Source of the DNA: an uncultured Roseovarius sp.
GTDB taxonomy: Bacteria; Pseudomonadota; Alphaproteobacteria; Rhodobacterales; Rhodobacteraceae
NCBI GenBank assembly: GCA_947503145.1
Contig: CANNCP010000016.1
Span: forward strand, 1-40,226
Reading direction: 5' to 3'
Length of the DNA stretch: 40,226 nucleotides
Shown here: positions 23,436-31,227 of the stretch, one piece after another
Position numbering within the stretch: the stretch's first letter is position 1
How the letters are laid out: each line of letters opens with the position of its first letter
Program-made: the position numbers and the translations under genes
The notes under the pieces: generated by a model
What the model saw: the letters and a program-made list of their open reading frames with translations, nothing else
What the model was told of the DNA's origin: nothing
Database searches by the model: none

Positions 23436-24606
23436 GGCTACGCCCCCATGCTTTCAGGATTTCGCGTTCGACTTCGTCGGTCACGCGCGAGACGGACTCG
23501 ATCGCACGCTCGTAAGTTCTGCGATTCACGTCGCGAGGTTCGACCTCGAAGATGCTCTGCTGGGTGTTCGCAGCATCACCCACGGCTGTTGATTTCAGGA
23601 ACTCGGCAGACAGCACGGCATCCCCGAGGACTGTCCGAAGCAGAGACGAAATCTGCACCTGCGGACCATCCGTATTTTCGTAACGGGTGATCAGAACTCG
23701 CACGAAGTTCAGTCCATGTTCCGGGGCGTGTGCCTCTACGACGCCCATCAGGTTGCTCGCCATGCCCAGAAAGCTCGCCAGCGACATGACATCGAGCATC
23801 GACGCGTTGAGCGGGATCAGGACCCCAGTTGATGCAAAGAGTGCAGAGATCACAGAGAAGTTCAGCTGCGGTGGGGTGTCAAATATCACCACATCATATC
23901 GGTTGAGGACGGGCTCAAGCGCTTCCCGGATGCGGCTATGGAACGTGGTGGCGCCGTGTCTGAAGCTCAGGGCGACCTCGAACTCGTACTCCATGATGTC
24001 CATGGATGCCGGGATCAGATCCACGGTCGGGAAGTTCGTTTTGCGAATGATCTCTGCTGCGGGCAGTGGATCATCGGATCGGATAAGATCGTATGAAGTA
24101 GGCATATCCGGATCGAGCTCGGGAGTAACCCCGAACAGGTTTGTCAGGCTTGCCTGGCTGTCGAGGTCGATCAGCAAGACCCGGTATCCGCGGAGACCCA
24201 GTAGTTGTCCTACATGGGCAACAGATGACGTCTTTGCCGAACCACCCTTCAGGTTGAAGATCGTCAAGACCTGACAAGCCTCTCCCGGTCTTCTGTGCGG
24301 GTGTTCTTCTGGCTTGATCCTTCCAGTCTCGAGAAGTACGCGTTGTGCCTCGACCATCTCCTCGGCAGAGAAGCTACGGCGGTTGCCGCCCTCCAGAACA
24401 CCTTCGGGGAAGCCTTCGAGGTTTGACACATGATGGCGGAAGGTGTTCTGATTAATGCGAAGAAGTTCAGCCGCTTCCCGCATGGCGAAGCGGCGGAGGC
24501 CCTTCTGAGCGTCCGGTGGGAAGGTTTCCTGCGCATGTTCACGCAAACGACTACCAAGCCGCTTGGACATGACTTCAAATCTCTGGGAGGCCCTTATCCC
24601 GTTCAT
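23425..24606 (-). CDS. repA: Plasmid partition ATPase RepA (ParA family)
   Basis: 393 residues from the ATG at 24606, supported by TGAGGG 7-12 bp upstream (a TTG at 24636 is the alternative). An N-terminal MerR-like DNA-binding segment (MREAAELLRINQNTFRHHVSNL) precedes the Walker-type ATPase: deviant Walker A KGGSAKTS at residues 120-127, switch region LLIDLDSQASLTNLFG, and Walker B VVIFDTPPQLN. RepA drives plasmid partition and represses the repABC promoter. It is the first gene of the operon, followed directly by repB. A DnaA-box-like nonamer lies 45 bp upstream. Confidence 0.95.
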   Translation of the reverse strand: MNGIRASQRFEVMSKRLGSRLREHAQETFPPDAQKGLRRFAMREAAELLRINQNTFRHHVSNLEGFPEGVLEGGNRRSFSAEEMVEAQRVLLETGRIKPEEHPHRRPGEACQVLTIFNLKGGSAKTSSVAHVGQLLGLRGYRVLLIDLDSQASLTNLFGVTPELDPDMPTSYDLIRSDDPLPAAEIIRKTNFPTVDLIPASMDIMEYEFEVALSFRHGATTFHSRIREALEPVLNRYDVVIFDTPPQLNFSVISALFASTGVLIPLNASMLDVMSLASFLGMASNLMGVVEAHAPEHGLNFVRVLITRYENTDGPQVQISSLLRTVLGDAVLSAEFLKSTAVGDAANTQQSIFEVEPRDVNRRTYERAIESVSRVTDEVEREILKAWGRSHGA

Positions 24607-24863
24607 CGCTGCCCTCAAGTCTTTATTGTTTTGCAAAGCTTAACAGATATTGTGGATAAATCCAGACCAAACCGTTGAGCGGCCTGGGCGCGTTGAAGGC
24701 ACCGATTTCTGTCGATGGTAAACTGTTAAAAATCAGCGTCTTGGGCGACTGCGCTCTCACTCTACTTCAACACCTCGTTGCCAGCTACGAAGTGACCACA
24801 AGATGTATTGTGAGTGCGTACAGAAATCAGTCGGCAGAATCGGATGTACGATTCTCGGGGATC
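24607..24863. promoter_or_regulatory. repA upstream region with a DnaA-box nonamer
   Basis: TGTGGATAA at 24651-24659 is a perfect match to the DnaA box (TTATNCACA on the minus strand). The stretch up to about 24740 is AT-richer than its surroundings and should hold the repABC promoter. Nothing else is recognised before the recombinase stop at 24864. Confidence 0.5.
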
Positions 24864-25748
24864 TCAGTCGAGCAACCCCAGCCTCTCAGCCCGCTCCAGT
24901 AGCATCTTGACCGAAGAAGGCTGCCAGCTTGTCCGCCCGCGTGGTGTGCGTTCGCGCATCGCTTCCAGCCGGGTACAGATCGCCTGAAGCGTGATGTCGG
25001 GGTCCGCGCCCTTGATGCCGGCGATGATGGCGGGCAGACGGTCGTCGGTTTCGCGGCGCCCGGCGCGGGCCAGCACCTCGGCCGGCAGGAAGCCGTCGCG
25101 GACATAGGCATTCACAGCGCGCAAGAGACGGCTTTGGGTCCAGCGACGCGCCTCGGGCAATGGGCCGTTGATGATGCGCACCACGTCTTCCCAGGCCAAG
25201 TCGGGTCGCAACCGGCGCACATGGGGCACCCAATCTTGTGCCGTCTCGTTCAGACGCTCCATGTAGCCGTCTTGTCGCGCCAGCCGCACTTTGCGAAGAG
25301 CAGCAGGGTCTTTGGCCCGCAGTCCAGGGTTCCCGCCGACCCGGCCCTTGGTACGGGCGCTCGCCAGCCCCGCCTTGGTACGTTCCCGGATCAGCGCCCG
25401 CTCAAACTCGGCCGCCGCGCCCAAGACCTGCAACGTGAACTTGCCCTGGGGGGATGCGGTGTCGATCGGGTCTTGAATGGAACGAAAGAACGCGCCCTTC
25501 GCCTCGAGCCGCTCGATCACCTCCAGCAGATGCGACAGCGACCGCGCCAGCCGGTCGATACGCACCACGACCAGGGTGTCGCCCCGGTCGATCCGTTCCA
25601 GCAGGCGCGCCAGAACGGGCCGCGCGCGATCGCCGCCCGAGGCGTGTTCCTCGAAGATCTCGGTGCAGCCTGCCGCGGCCAGGGCTTCGGATTGGGGCAA
25701 GGGGGTCTGATCTTCGGTCGAGACGCGCGCATAGCCGATCAGGGGCAT
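24864..25748 (-). CDS. Serine recombinase (resolvase/invertase family)
   Basis: 294 residues from the ATG at 25748. The catalytic domain starts MPLIGYARVSTEDQ with nucleophile Ser10 and continues with DTLVVVRIDRLARSLSHLL carrying the active-site Arg residues, then the FERALIRERTKAGLASAR helix. A helix-turn-helix follows, and the C-terminus is about 90 residues longer than simple Tn3 resolvases, a form common on alphaproteobacterial plasmids. It may resolve plasmid multimers or a lost transposon. No Tn3-type transposase or inverted terminal repeats were found. A short dyad lies 35 bp upstream of the start. Confidence 0.92.
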   Translation of the reverse strand: MPLIGYARVSTEDQTPLPQSEALAAAGCTEIFEEHASGGDRARPVLARLLERIDRGDTLVVVRIDRLARSLSHLLEVIERLEAKGAFFRSIQDPIDTASPQGKFTLQVLGAAAEFERALIRERTKAGLASARTKGRVGGNPGLRAKDPAALRKVRLARQDGYMERLNETAQDWVPHVRRLRPDLAWEDVVRIINGPLPEARRWTQSRLLRAVNAYVRDGFLPAEVLARAGRRETDDRLPAIIAGIKGADPDITLQAICTRLEAMRERTPRGRTSWQPSSVKMLLERAERLGLLD

Positions 25749-25782
25749 GGAACCGGCCCGTTTGCAATTTCGGATATCGCCA

Positions 25783-25798
25783 ACAAACGACCGTTTGT
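25783..25798. promoter_or_regulatory. Dyad upstream of the serine recombinase
   Basis: ACAAAC-GACC-GTTTGT is a 16-bp dyad 35 bp upstream of the recombinase start, where resolvases bind a res site and repress themselves. Only one dyad is clear, so this is a candidate subsite, not a full res. Confidence 0.4.
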
Positions 25799-25949
25799 AA
25801 ACGAATGCAACCGCTCTCTCTGTGGTGCTGCTCATCAAAAACCCCTTGGATTCCATACGCTGAGCGTGATCAGAGAGATCTCGCAGACCACCGCGCGCAC
25901 GTGCTATATAAGGTGTGTGGGCGCACCCTGACAAAACACTTGGGTAAAA

Positions 25950-25971
25950 TGCAAAAGTGTCGTATTTTGCA
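25950..25971. promoter_or_regulatory. Dyad at the start of the DUF1612-like gene
   Basis: TGCAAAA at 25950-25956 and TTTTGCA at 25965-25971 flank an 8-bp centre and end 3 bp before the ATG at 25975. The gene has no ribosome site there, so the dyad probably overlaps the promoter of a leaderless or short-leader transcript and could be an autorepression site. Confidence 0.5.
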
Positions 25972-25974
25972 CAT

Positions 25975-27054
25975 ATGAAGCCTCAAGTATCTACACATTA
26001 TGATAGTTTTGACGATCCTCTAGTGGATTCGGAGGGGCTTGAAGAGACGTCTGAGGACGACCTGTGGTTCCTGCCCGGTCCGATGGAAGTGGAGCCGGAT
26101 TATCTGCCGCCCGGACCGAGAGCAGAGCTGCGTGAAACCGCAGTCCTCGACGATTGGCGGAAGGCAGAGGCGGTTAATGCCGCGCGTCTCGCCCGTGTGG
26201 CTGGTCGGATCGGCGCATTGGATGACCGGCTGCGCCGTGGCCCGAAAGGCTGGCGGCACAGGCTCGCGCTGATGGAGGCGGCAGACCTCAGCTGGTTTGT
26301 GGGTGACCGTATTGGCCCGGATCGGCTGGCGCTCTGGATATCCATGCGCCTGTCCGGCGTGCAGGACAACACTGCAGCGCTCGCGCGTGTCGGATGGGCA
26401 GTGCGGCGTCTAACAGGCGGTCCCGGCCCAGAGGTGGACCTGTCCGCCTTCCTCGATCGCCGTGACCCCGAAAACATAGCAGGTGAAGCCGAAACCTTTG
26501 CGGATCGCGCGGGCGGTTGGCTTGACCTGATGGCGCAAGCCGTCGACCTGCACCCGATCACACGCGCCTGCATGGGGCTTCACCTCTGGAGCCTTGCGGG
26601 CCTCGGGCAACAGGGCGAACGGATGGAAGCGGCGGTTACCGCCGCACGCATTGCCGCCAGCGAAGGCCCGAATTCGAATGGAGGGGCCATCTTTGCGCCT
26701 CTGGCTATGCGCGGGGCAGGGGGGCTGCGCGCCAGTGGCCCACCAGCTGAGCGCTTGGAGCGTTGGCTCGAGGGAATGGAAACAGCATGCCTGACCGCGA
26801 TGCGGCACCTCGACGATATCCAGGCATGGTCAGCGCGGGCGGAAACCATGATGGCCCCGCTCTCTGGCAAGACACCACCAGCATTGCGCGCCGTGCTGGC
26901 CGAATGGCCCCTCGTCTCCGCCCCAATGGCCGAGACCCTGACCGGTGCCAGCCGCGCCGCCGTCCAGCGCAACCTCGTCTGGATGGAAGCGCGGGGTTTG
27001 ATCTGCGAAGTGACCGGGCAGGGCCGGTTCCGGATGTGGCGCACCACGACCTAA
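25975..27054 (+). CDS. DUF1612/HTH plasmid protein (RHE_PE00001-like)
   Basis: 359 residues from the ATG at 25975; a GTG at 25957 would add six residues but lies inside the dyad. The N-terminus is acidic. A helical middle part (LDDRLRRGPKGWRHRLALME, about 85-105) and a second helical part (about 180-290) lead to a C-terminal helix-turn-helix with wing (PMAETLTGASRAAVQRNLVW and GQGRFRMWR). This layout, as I recall it, is that of DUF1612-type proteins found beside repABC modules on rhizobial and rhodobacterial plasmids. The function is unknown; DNA binding is inferred from the C-terminus. It is divergent from the serine recombinase. Confidence 0.65.
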   Translation: MKPQVSTHYDSFDDPLVDSEGLEETSEDDLWFLPGPMEVEPDYLPPGPRAELRETAVLDDWRKAEAVNAARLARVAGRIGALDDRLRRGPKGWRHRLALMEAADLSWFVGDRIGPDRLALWISMRLSGVQDNTAALARVGWAVRRLTGGPGPEVDLSAFLDRRDPENIAGEAETFADRAGGWLDLMAQAVDLHPITRACMGLHLWSLAGLGQQGERMEAAVTAARIAASEGPNSNGGAIFAPLAMRGAGGLRASGPPAERLERWLEGMETACLTAMRHLDDIQAWSARAETMMAPLSGKTPPALRAVLAEWPLVSAPMAETLTGASRAAVQRNLVWMEARGLICEVTGQGRFRMWRTTT

Positions 27055-27100
27055 GAGATGAGCGTCATCGCTCGGTATCCTGACGGGTGCGTGCCAGTCG

Positions 27101-27145
27101 GCCAAAGTTCCGGTAGGAGGAGGCAAAGCCCGCCGGAACCTTGGC
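27101..27145. repeat. 45-bp inverted repeat downstream of the DUF1612-like gene
   Basis: GCCAA-A-GTTCCGG pairs with CCGGAAC-C-TTGGC, a 12-bp stem with one A/C mismatch and a 19-nt loop. It starts 47 bp after the stop codon. There is no T-run, so it is either a poor terminator or the end of a lost element. Confidence 0.55.
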
Positions 27146-27221
27146 AATCAAGGTGCTCGAATTTGGAGATACTCCTCGCCAGTGCGCAAGGCCGCTGTGG
27201 CCGGCGCTTCCGTGCGGTTGT

Positions 27222-27252
27222 GCCTTCACCATCTATGATGACTGGTGAAGGC
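27222..27252. repeat. 10-bp-stem hairpin at the island boundary
   Basis: GCCTTCACCA and TGGTGAAGGC form a perfect 10-bp stem with an 11-nt loop. It is not followed by a T-run. It could be a terminator or a recombination-site relic. Confidence 0.5.
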
Positions 27253-27334
27253 GGCGAGCAAGACGCCCGGTATTTTGGACACTGCGCGGCCCTGTTTGTC
27301 GTTGCTGCTTTGCCTGCCCCCGTCACCGTGCAAG

Positions 27335-27529
27335 TCAAAGTTCACCACACTGCCGTTCGCTGCTCAGGCGAAGCGGGCGATATGGCCTTCCTCCATAGCC
27401 AGCTTCGACAGGATCTGACTCTGCAGCAACCGTGGTCTCGGGAACAGGCCGGGTCAGGCTGGGCGGCGCGCCGATCTTTTCGTAGTAGCGGATGGTAAAT
27501 TGCGGATCACAAGGATCGTGTGTTTTCAC
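27335..27529 (-). pseudogene. MerR-family regulator remnant
   Basis: On the minus strand, a frame contains FTIRYYEKIGAPPSLTRP, clearly the end of the MerR recognition region ([10 protein letters not shown] in the intact regulator at 39381). The preceding helix-turn-helix is lost and the downstream part has no MerR character. It points away from the L,D-transpeptidase gene and begins 13 bp from its MerR-type promoter, i.e. in the divergent position where a MerR gene normally sits. It therefore appears to be a decayed second merR copy. Confidence 0.65.
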
Positions 27530-27541
27530 GAAAATATGTCC

Positions 27542-27572
27542 TTGAACCTCTAGCCACTAGAAGTCCTATCTA
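27542..27572 (+). promoter_or_regulatory. MerR-type promoter/operator A (L,D-transpeptidase)
   Basis: TTGAAC at 27542-27547 and TATCTA at 27567-27572 are separated by 19 bp, the overlong spacer typical of MerR-activated promoters. The spacer holds the dyad CCTCTAG-CCA-CTAGAAG. Sites B (28747) and C (39276) have the same design. It lies about 60 bp upstream of the gene at 27633. Confidence 0.8.
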
Positions 27573-27632
27573 ATCAAAGTGAACAGATACCGTTCTTGCC
27601 ATAGATTCTGGTGGGAACCGAAAGGGTAAGAC

Positions 27633-28295
27633 ATGCTGACAAGACGACACTTCATTCAAACAACAACGGCGCTATTCTCCGCGTCTGTTTCCAGCCCCCT
27701 GTTGGCCGATACCTGGCCCGCCGAGGCACAGAAGGCTGAATGGGACGCGCAAGTCACGCCGCCCGGATTCGATCCGGCCACGTCAAACCCTTGGGGCCTA
27801 CACCCGCGCTTTTTGCCCCAGCGCGTGGTCGCGAAACCCGGACTCGTGCCAGGAGACATCCATGTCGATGCGGTCGCGCGGTATCTCTATCATATCGAGG
27901 AGAGCGGGACCGCAATGCGCTACGGTGTGGCCATTGCCCGGGGCAACCTATACGAGCCTGGGGTCTACACGATCAAACGCAAGGTGAGGTGGCCGCATTG
28001 GACACCGACCCAGAACATGATCGAGCGGGATCCGGAAAACGCACGATGGGCCGACGGGATGGAACCCGGCCCCGAAAACGCTTTGGGATCACGAGCCATC
28101 TATCTGTACGTCGGAGACCGCGACACTTATCTTCGAATACACGGCACGCCCTATCCGAGAAGTATCGGCGGTCGAGCCAGTTCGGGTTGCGTGCGGATGG
28201 TCATGGCTCACATTAACGAACTTTATCCCAACGTTGAGATCGAATCGACGGCACATTTGTACTCGGCGGAGGACAGTGTCACCGCGCGAAGTTGA
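27633..28295 (+). CDS. L,D-transpeptidase (YkuD family), Tat signal
   Basis: 220 residues. The N-terminus MLTRRHFIQTTTALFSASVS resembles a twin-arginine signal and is followed by LLADT. The YkuD catalytic motif is complete: HGTPYPRSIGGRASSGCVRM (about residues 170-189), with catalytic His and Cys. These periplasmic enzymes make 3-3 peptidoglycan cross-links or attach lipoproteins to the wall, and their cysteine is itself metal-sensitive. It is transcribed from MerR-type promoter A, so it should respond to the same metal as the ATPase. It is a single-gene unit; the next gene is on the opposite strand. Confidence 0.92.
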   Translation: MLTRRHFIQTTTALFSASVSSPLLADTWPAEAQKAEWDAQVTPPGFDPATSNPWGLHPRFLPQRVVAKPGLVPGDIHVDAVARYLYHIEESGTAMRYGVAIARGNLYEPGVYTIKRKVRWPHWTPTQNMIERDPENARWADGMEPGPENALGSRAIYLYVGDRDTYLRIHGTPYPRSIGGRASSGCVRMVMAHINELYPNVEIESTAHLYSAEDSVTARS

Positions 28296-28343
28296 GTGTG
28301 GTGCGTAGGTCTGAGGCGCGTTGATCCAACGTGTGGCGCGTCC

Positions 28344-28628
28344 TCAAGCTTCGCGTGCCACGCAGATCGGATTACCGTTCGCCGTGCGCAACGGCAGCAG
28401 CGTCGTTTCGACCGGCCCGCTGTGTTCGTACCAATAGCAGCCGTCTTCCGGCACGAGGCGCGCGGTTGCAACATCCTGATCCGGAGCAGCCATCGTAACC
28501 ACGGCTTCGGGAACGTTGCCCGTCTGGTCTGCCGTGTCGTTCGGCCCTGTCGGCTGGATGGCGCATCCTGTCGTGAGCAAAAGCGCCACCGCAACCATCA
28601 TTTTTTGCTTCAGCATCAAAACCTGCAT
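28344..28628 (-). CDS. Small lipoprotein, unknown
   Basis: 94 residues from the ATG at 28628, with AAGGAAA upstream. A signal sequence (KMMVAVALLLTTGC) ends in a lipobox with Cys22, so the mature protein is about 73 residues and lipid-anchored. Two further Cys are present (EDGCYWYEHSG and NPICVAREA), which could form a disulfide or bind metal. No family is recognised. It lies between MerR sites A and B on the opposite strand and could be a client of the LspA/Lnt pair and the Dsb enzymes encoded in the island. Confidence 0.7.
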   Translation of the reverse strand: MQVLMLKQKMMVAVALLLTTGCAIQPTGPNDTADQTGNVPEAVVTMAAPDQDVATARLVPEDGCYWYEHSGPVETTLLPLRTANGNPICVAREA

Positions 28629-28671
28629 CGAGTTTCCTTTCTTTTCTGTTTTCTTAGTATCGGCTTTTTAT

Positions 28672-28692
28672 GCCTCACGCCGTGATTGAGGC
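28672..28692. repeat. Hairpin between the lipoprotein gene and promoter B
   Basis: GCCTCA and TGAGGC form a 6-bp stem with a 9-nt loop upstream of the lipoprotein gene. On the minus strand ATAAAAAG follows. It may insulate the two divergent units; significance is modest. Confidence 0.3.
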
Positions 28693-28746
28693 TGTCGTCG
28701 GACCGTCTAGCAAGAAAACAAACGGAAATACCACCGAACTTTTCTC

Positions 28747-28777
28747 TTGAAGCTCTAGCTACTGTAGGGGCTATGTC
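28747..28777 (+). promoter_or_regulatory. MerR-type promoter/operator B (P-type ATPase)
   Basis: TTGAAG at 28747-28752, a 19-bp spacer containing CTCTAG-CTACTGTAGGGG, and TATGTC at 28772-28777. The architecture equals sites A and C, with a slightly weaker right half of the dyad. The ATPase start codon is 33 bp downstream. Confidence 0.8.
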
Positions 28778-28809
28778 ATTACAAAGCACCCGAATCCAGA
28801 GGTCCGTTC

Positions 28810-31164
28810 ATGCCGTCCGACACCCACCGCCACGATCACGATCACGCCGAAGATGCCCAGGCAAGCGGCGGCAGTTGCTGTGGTAGCGCCGGAACGTGCG
28901 GCGACATCGCACCGACGACGCCCGCCCCAACCGGCGGGCGCAGTTTTCAGGTGTCCGGCCTCGATTGCGCCGAGGAGGTCGCGATCTTGAATAAGGTAAT
29001 CGGCCCGCAGATCGGCGGGGCCGAGCATCTCGCGTTCGATGTGATCAACGGGAGGATGACCATTCTCGACAGCGCAAAGAGTGTATCGGACGACGAAGTT
29101 GCGGAACTTGTCGCGAGCACCGGCATGACCGCGAAGCCGTGGAATGCCGAGAACGCGTCGGTCGACCAAGCGGCCCATCTTGCACGACAGCGGCTGTTTA
29201 CGGCTCTCAGCGGCGGCTTCTGGGCGGCGGGTTTTCTCTGGCACATCGTCGAGACAGGTATGGGCGGGGCGCTCGGCCTCTTCGCGGGGCACGGCGAAGC
29301 GCCGATGCCGCTGGCCGAGGCAGGGCTTTTTGCAGTTGCTATCCTATTCGGCGTTTGGCTTGTGGCACCGAAGGCATGGTCGTCCGCACGTCGGCTGTCG
29401 CCCGACATGAACCTGCTGATGGTTGTCGCAGTCGCCGGAGCCATCGGGCTCGGTGAATTCTTCGAGGCAGCGACAGTGGCTTTTTTCTTTTCGCTGTCCC
29501 TCTTTCTCGAAAGCTGGAGCGTTGGGCGCGCGCGGAACGCGGTGTCGGCGCTCCTGGATCTTGCGCCACCCACCGCGCGCGTGATCCGCGATGACGGAAG
29601 CGAGACCGACATGCCGGCGGCGCAAGTCGCCGTAGGCTCAAGCTTTATTGTACGCGGTGGCGACCGTATCCCGCTCGACGGCCTGGTGACGGGTGGCGCG
29701 GGCGCGGTCGACCAGGCGCCGATCACAGGCGAAAGTGCTTTGATACCCAAAGAGGCCGGAGACGAGGTCTATGCGGGCACGATCAACGGCGAAGGTACAC
29801 TAACGGTGCGCGCCACGAAGGCCGCCTCGGATACCGTCTTGGCCAAGATCATCCGCATGGTCGGCGACGCTCATGCCCGCCGCGCGCCCGTGGAACAGTG
29901 GGTGGCAAAGTTCGCCCGCATCTACACGCCTATCGTCATGGCTCTCGCCGTCGCAATTGCGCTACTGCCGCCGCTTATCTTCGGCGGAGCCTGGGATTAC
30001 TGGTTCTACAATGCCCTCGTGCTGCTGGTGATCGCTTGCCCATGTGCTCTGGTCATCTCGACCCCTGTCTCCATCGTCGCAGCGCTCACCGCTTCGGCGC
30101 GGGCGGGCGTCCTCATCAAGGGCGGTGCCTATGTAGAGGCGCCGGGCAGGACGACGGCGCTGGCCATGGACAAGACCGGCACAATCACCATGGGCCAGCC
30201 GGAAGTGGCGGCGGTGCACCCGCTGGGCGGGGCTTCAGCGCAAGATCTGATGACCCTCGCCGCAGGACTGGAGGCACGTTCGTCGCACCCTTTGGCGCGT
30301 GCCATTCTCGCGCGGGCGGAGGCCGACGGCGTCAAGGTGTCCGCCGCAGAGGATACCCGCACCATTCCCGGCAGAGGACTTGAAGGACGCACTGACGGAC
30401 GGTCGATCTGGCTGGGGTCGGACCGGTTTGCCGAGGAGAAGGGTTTCGGCGACGCCATTCCGAAGGATCTGCGGGAGCGGATCGAAGGCGCCGGCAGCAC
30501 CCTTGTCGCTGTCGGCGATGAATCCGGTGTGACGGGCATTCTTGAACTGCGCGATCGCATCCGCCCTGATGCCAAGGGCATCGTGGCGCAACTTCACGCG
30601 CAGGGCGTGAAGACCATCGTCATGCTGACCGGTGACAACGAGCGAACAGCGCGCGCCGTTGCCGCCGAGGTCGGTATCGACGAGGTGCGCGCTGAGCTTC
30701 TGCCCGAAGACAAGGTGACAGCCATCGAAGACCTGGTCAAAACTCATGACATGGTTGCCATGATCGGCGACGGGGTGAACGATGCTCCCGCAATGGCGCG
30801 CGCGCATTATGCCATCGCGATGGGTGCGGTTGGTTCTGACGCGGCAATCGAGACGGCGGACATTGCCCTCATGACCGACGACCTCGGCAAGGTGCCTTGG
30901 CTGATCGGTCATTCGCGCCGGACAATGTCGATTATCCATCAGAACATCGGTATTTCCTTGGCGACCAAGGGAGTTTTCGTTGTCGCTACCGCGTTCGGAA
31001 TGGCATCGATGTGGGGCGCTATTGCAGCCGACGTGGGTGTGTCATTGCTGGTGGTGGCGAACGCCCTGCGCCTGCTTAACAGCCAAGAGGCCAAGGCACC
31101 GCCGTCCGGTGGCGAGCAGGTTGGGCCACAGATGGCAAAGGCCGCGCTTGCCCACGGACATTGA
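28810..31164 (+). CDS. zntA: Heavy-metal P1B-type ATPase (Zn/Cd/Pb exporter)
   Basis: 784 residues. The N-terminus is His-rich (HRHDHDH) then Cys-rich (SCCGSAGTCG), followed by one degenerate HMA domain with GLDCAEE rather than CxxC. Core motifs are complete: C410-P-C412 (IACPCALVIS), phosphorylation site D454 in DKTGT, SSHPLA, and GDGVNDAPA. CPC with the DCxxEE-type HMA and a His/Cys-rich leader fits divalent exporters (Zn, Cd, Pb) rather than Cu ATPases. It pumps metal from cytoplasm to periplasm. It is transcribed from MerR-type promoter B and followed after 63 bp by a second L,D-transpeptidase. Confidence 0.95.
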   Translation: MPSDTHRHDHDHAEDAQASGGSCCGSAGTCGDIAPTTPAPTGGRSFQVSGLDCAEEVAILNKVIGPQIGGAEHLAFDVINGRMTILDSAKSVSDDEVAELVASTGMTAKPWNAENASVDQAAHLARQRLFTALSGGFWAAGFLWHIVETGMGGALGLFAGHGEAPMPLAEAGLFAVAILFGVWLVAPKAWSSARRLSPDMNLLMVVAVAGAIGLGEFFEAATVAFFFSLSLFLESWSVGRARNAVSALLDLAPPTARVIRDDGSETDMPAAQVAVGSSFIVRGGDRIPLDGLVTGGAGAVDQAPITGESALIPKEAGDEVYAGTINGEGTLTVRATKAASDTVLAKIIRMVGDAHARRAPVEQWVAKFARIYTPIVMALAVAIALLPPLIFGGAWDYWFYNALVLLVIACPCALVISTPVSIVAALTASARAGVLIKGGAYVEAPGRTTALAMDKTGTITMGQPEVAAVHPLGGASAQDLMTLAAGLEARSSHPLARAILARAEADGVKVSAAEDTRTIPGRGLEGRTDGRSIWLGSDRFAEEKGFGDAIPKDLRERIEGAGSTLVAVGDESGVTGILELRDRIRPDAKGIVAQLHAQGVKTIVMLTGDNERTARAVAAEVGIDEVRAELLPEDKVTAIEDLVKTHDMVAMIGDGVNDAPAMARAHYAIAMGAVGSDAAIETADIALMTDDLGKVPWLIGHSRRTMSIIHQNIGISLATKGVFVVATAFGMASMWGAIAADVGVSLLVVANALRLLNSQEAKAPPSGGEQVGPQMAKAALAHGH

Positions 31165-31227
31165 TCACGCAGCATTTGCAAGGTAACATAATGTCCATAT
31201 CAGACCTCACGAAAGAGGCATCGAGCA

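Larger units (their letters stand above)
27055..27334. other. Gene-free stretch with two strong hairpins
   Basis: No gene is supported. Two inverted repeats, listed separately at 27101-27145 and 27222-27252, are the only structure seen. The stretch marks the join between plasmid backbone and metal island. Confidence 0.5.

Noticed and set aside
24864..25800. Tn3-family transposon suggested by the serine recombinase
   Set aside because: No Tn3-type transposase or 38-bp terminal repeats were found on either side.
27222..27252. Integron attC-like site
   Set aside because: The hairpin lacks the paired R/L box core sites and no integrase gene is present in the window.
28810..31164. Copper-type P1B ATPase (CopA)
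   Set aside because: CPC is shared, but the DCxxEE HMA variant, the His/Cys-rich leader and the Zn/Cd-type MerR promoter favour a divalent exporter.
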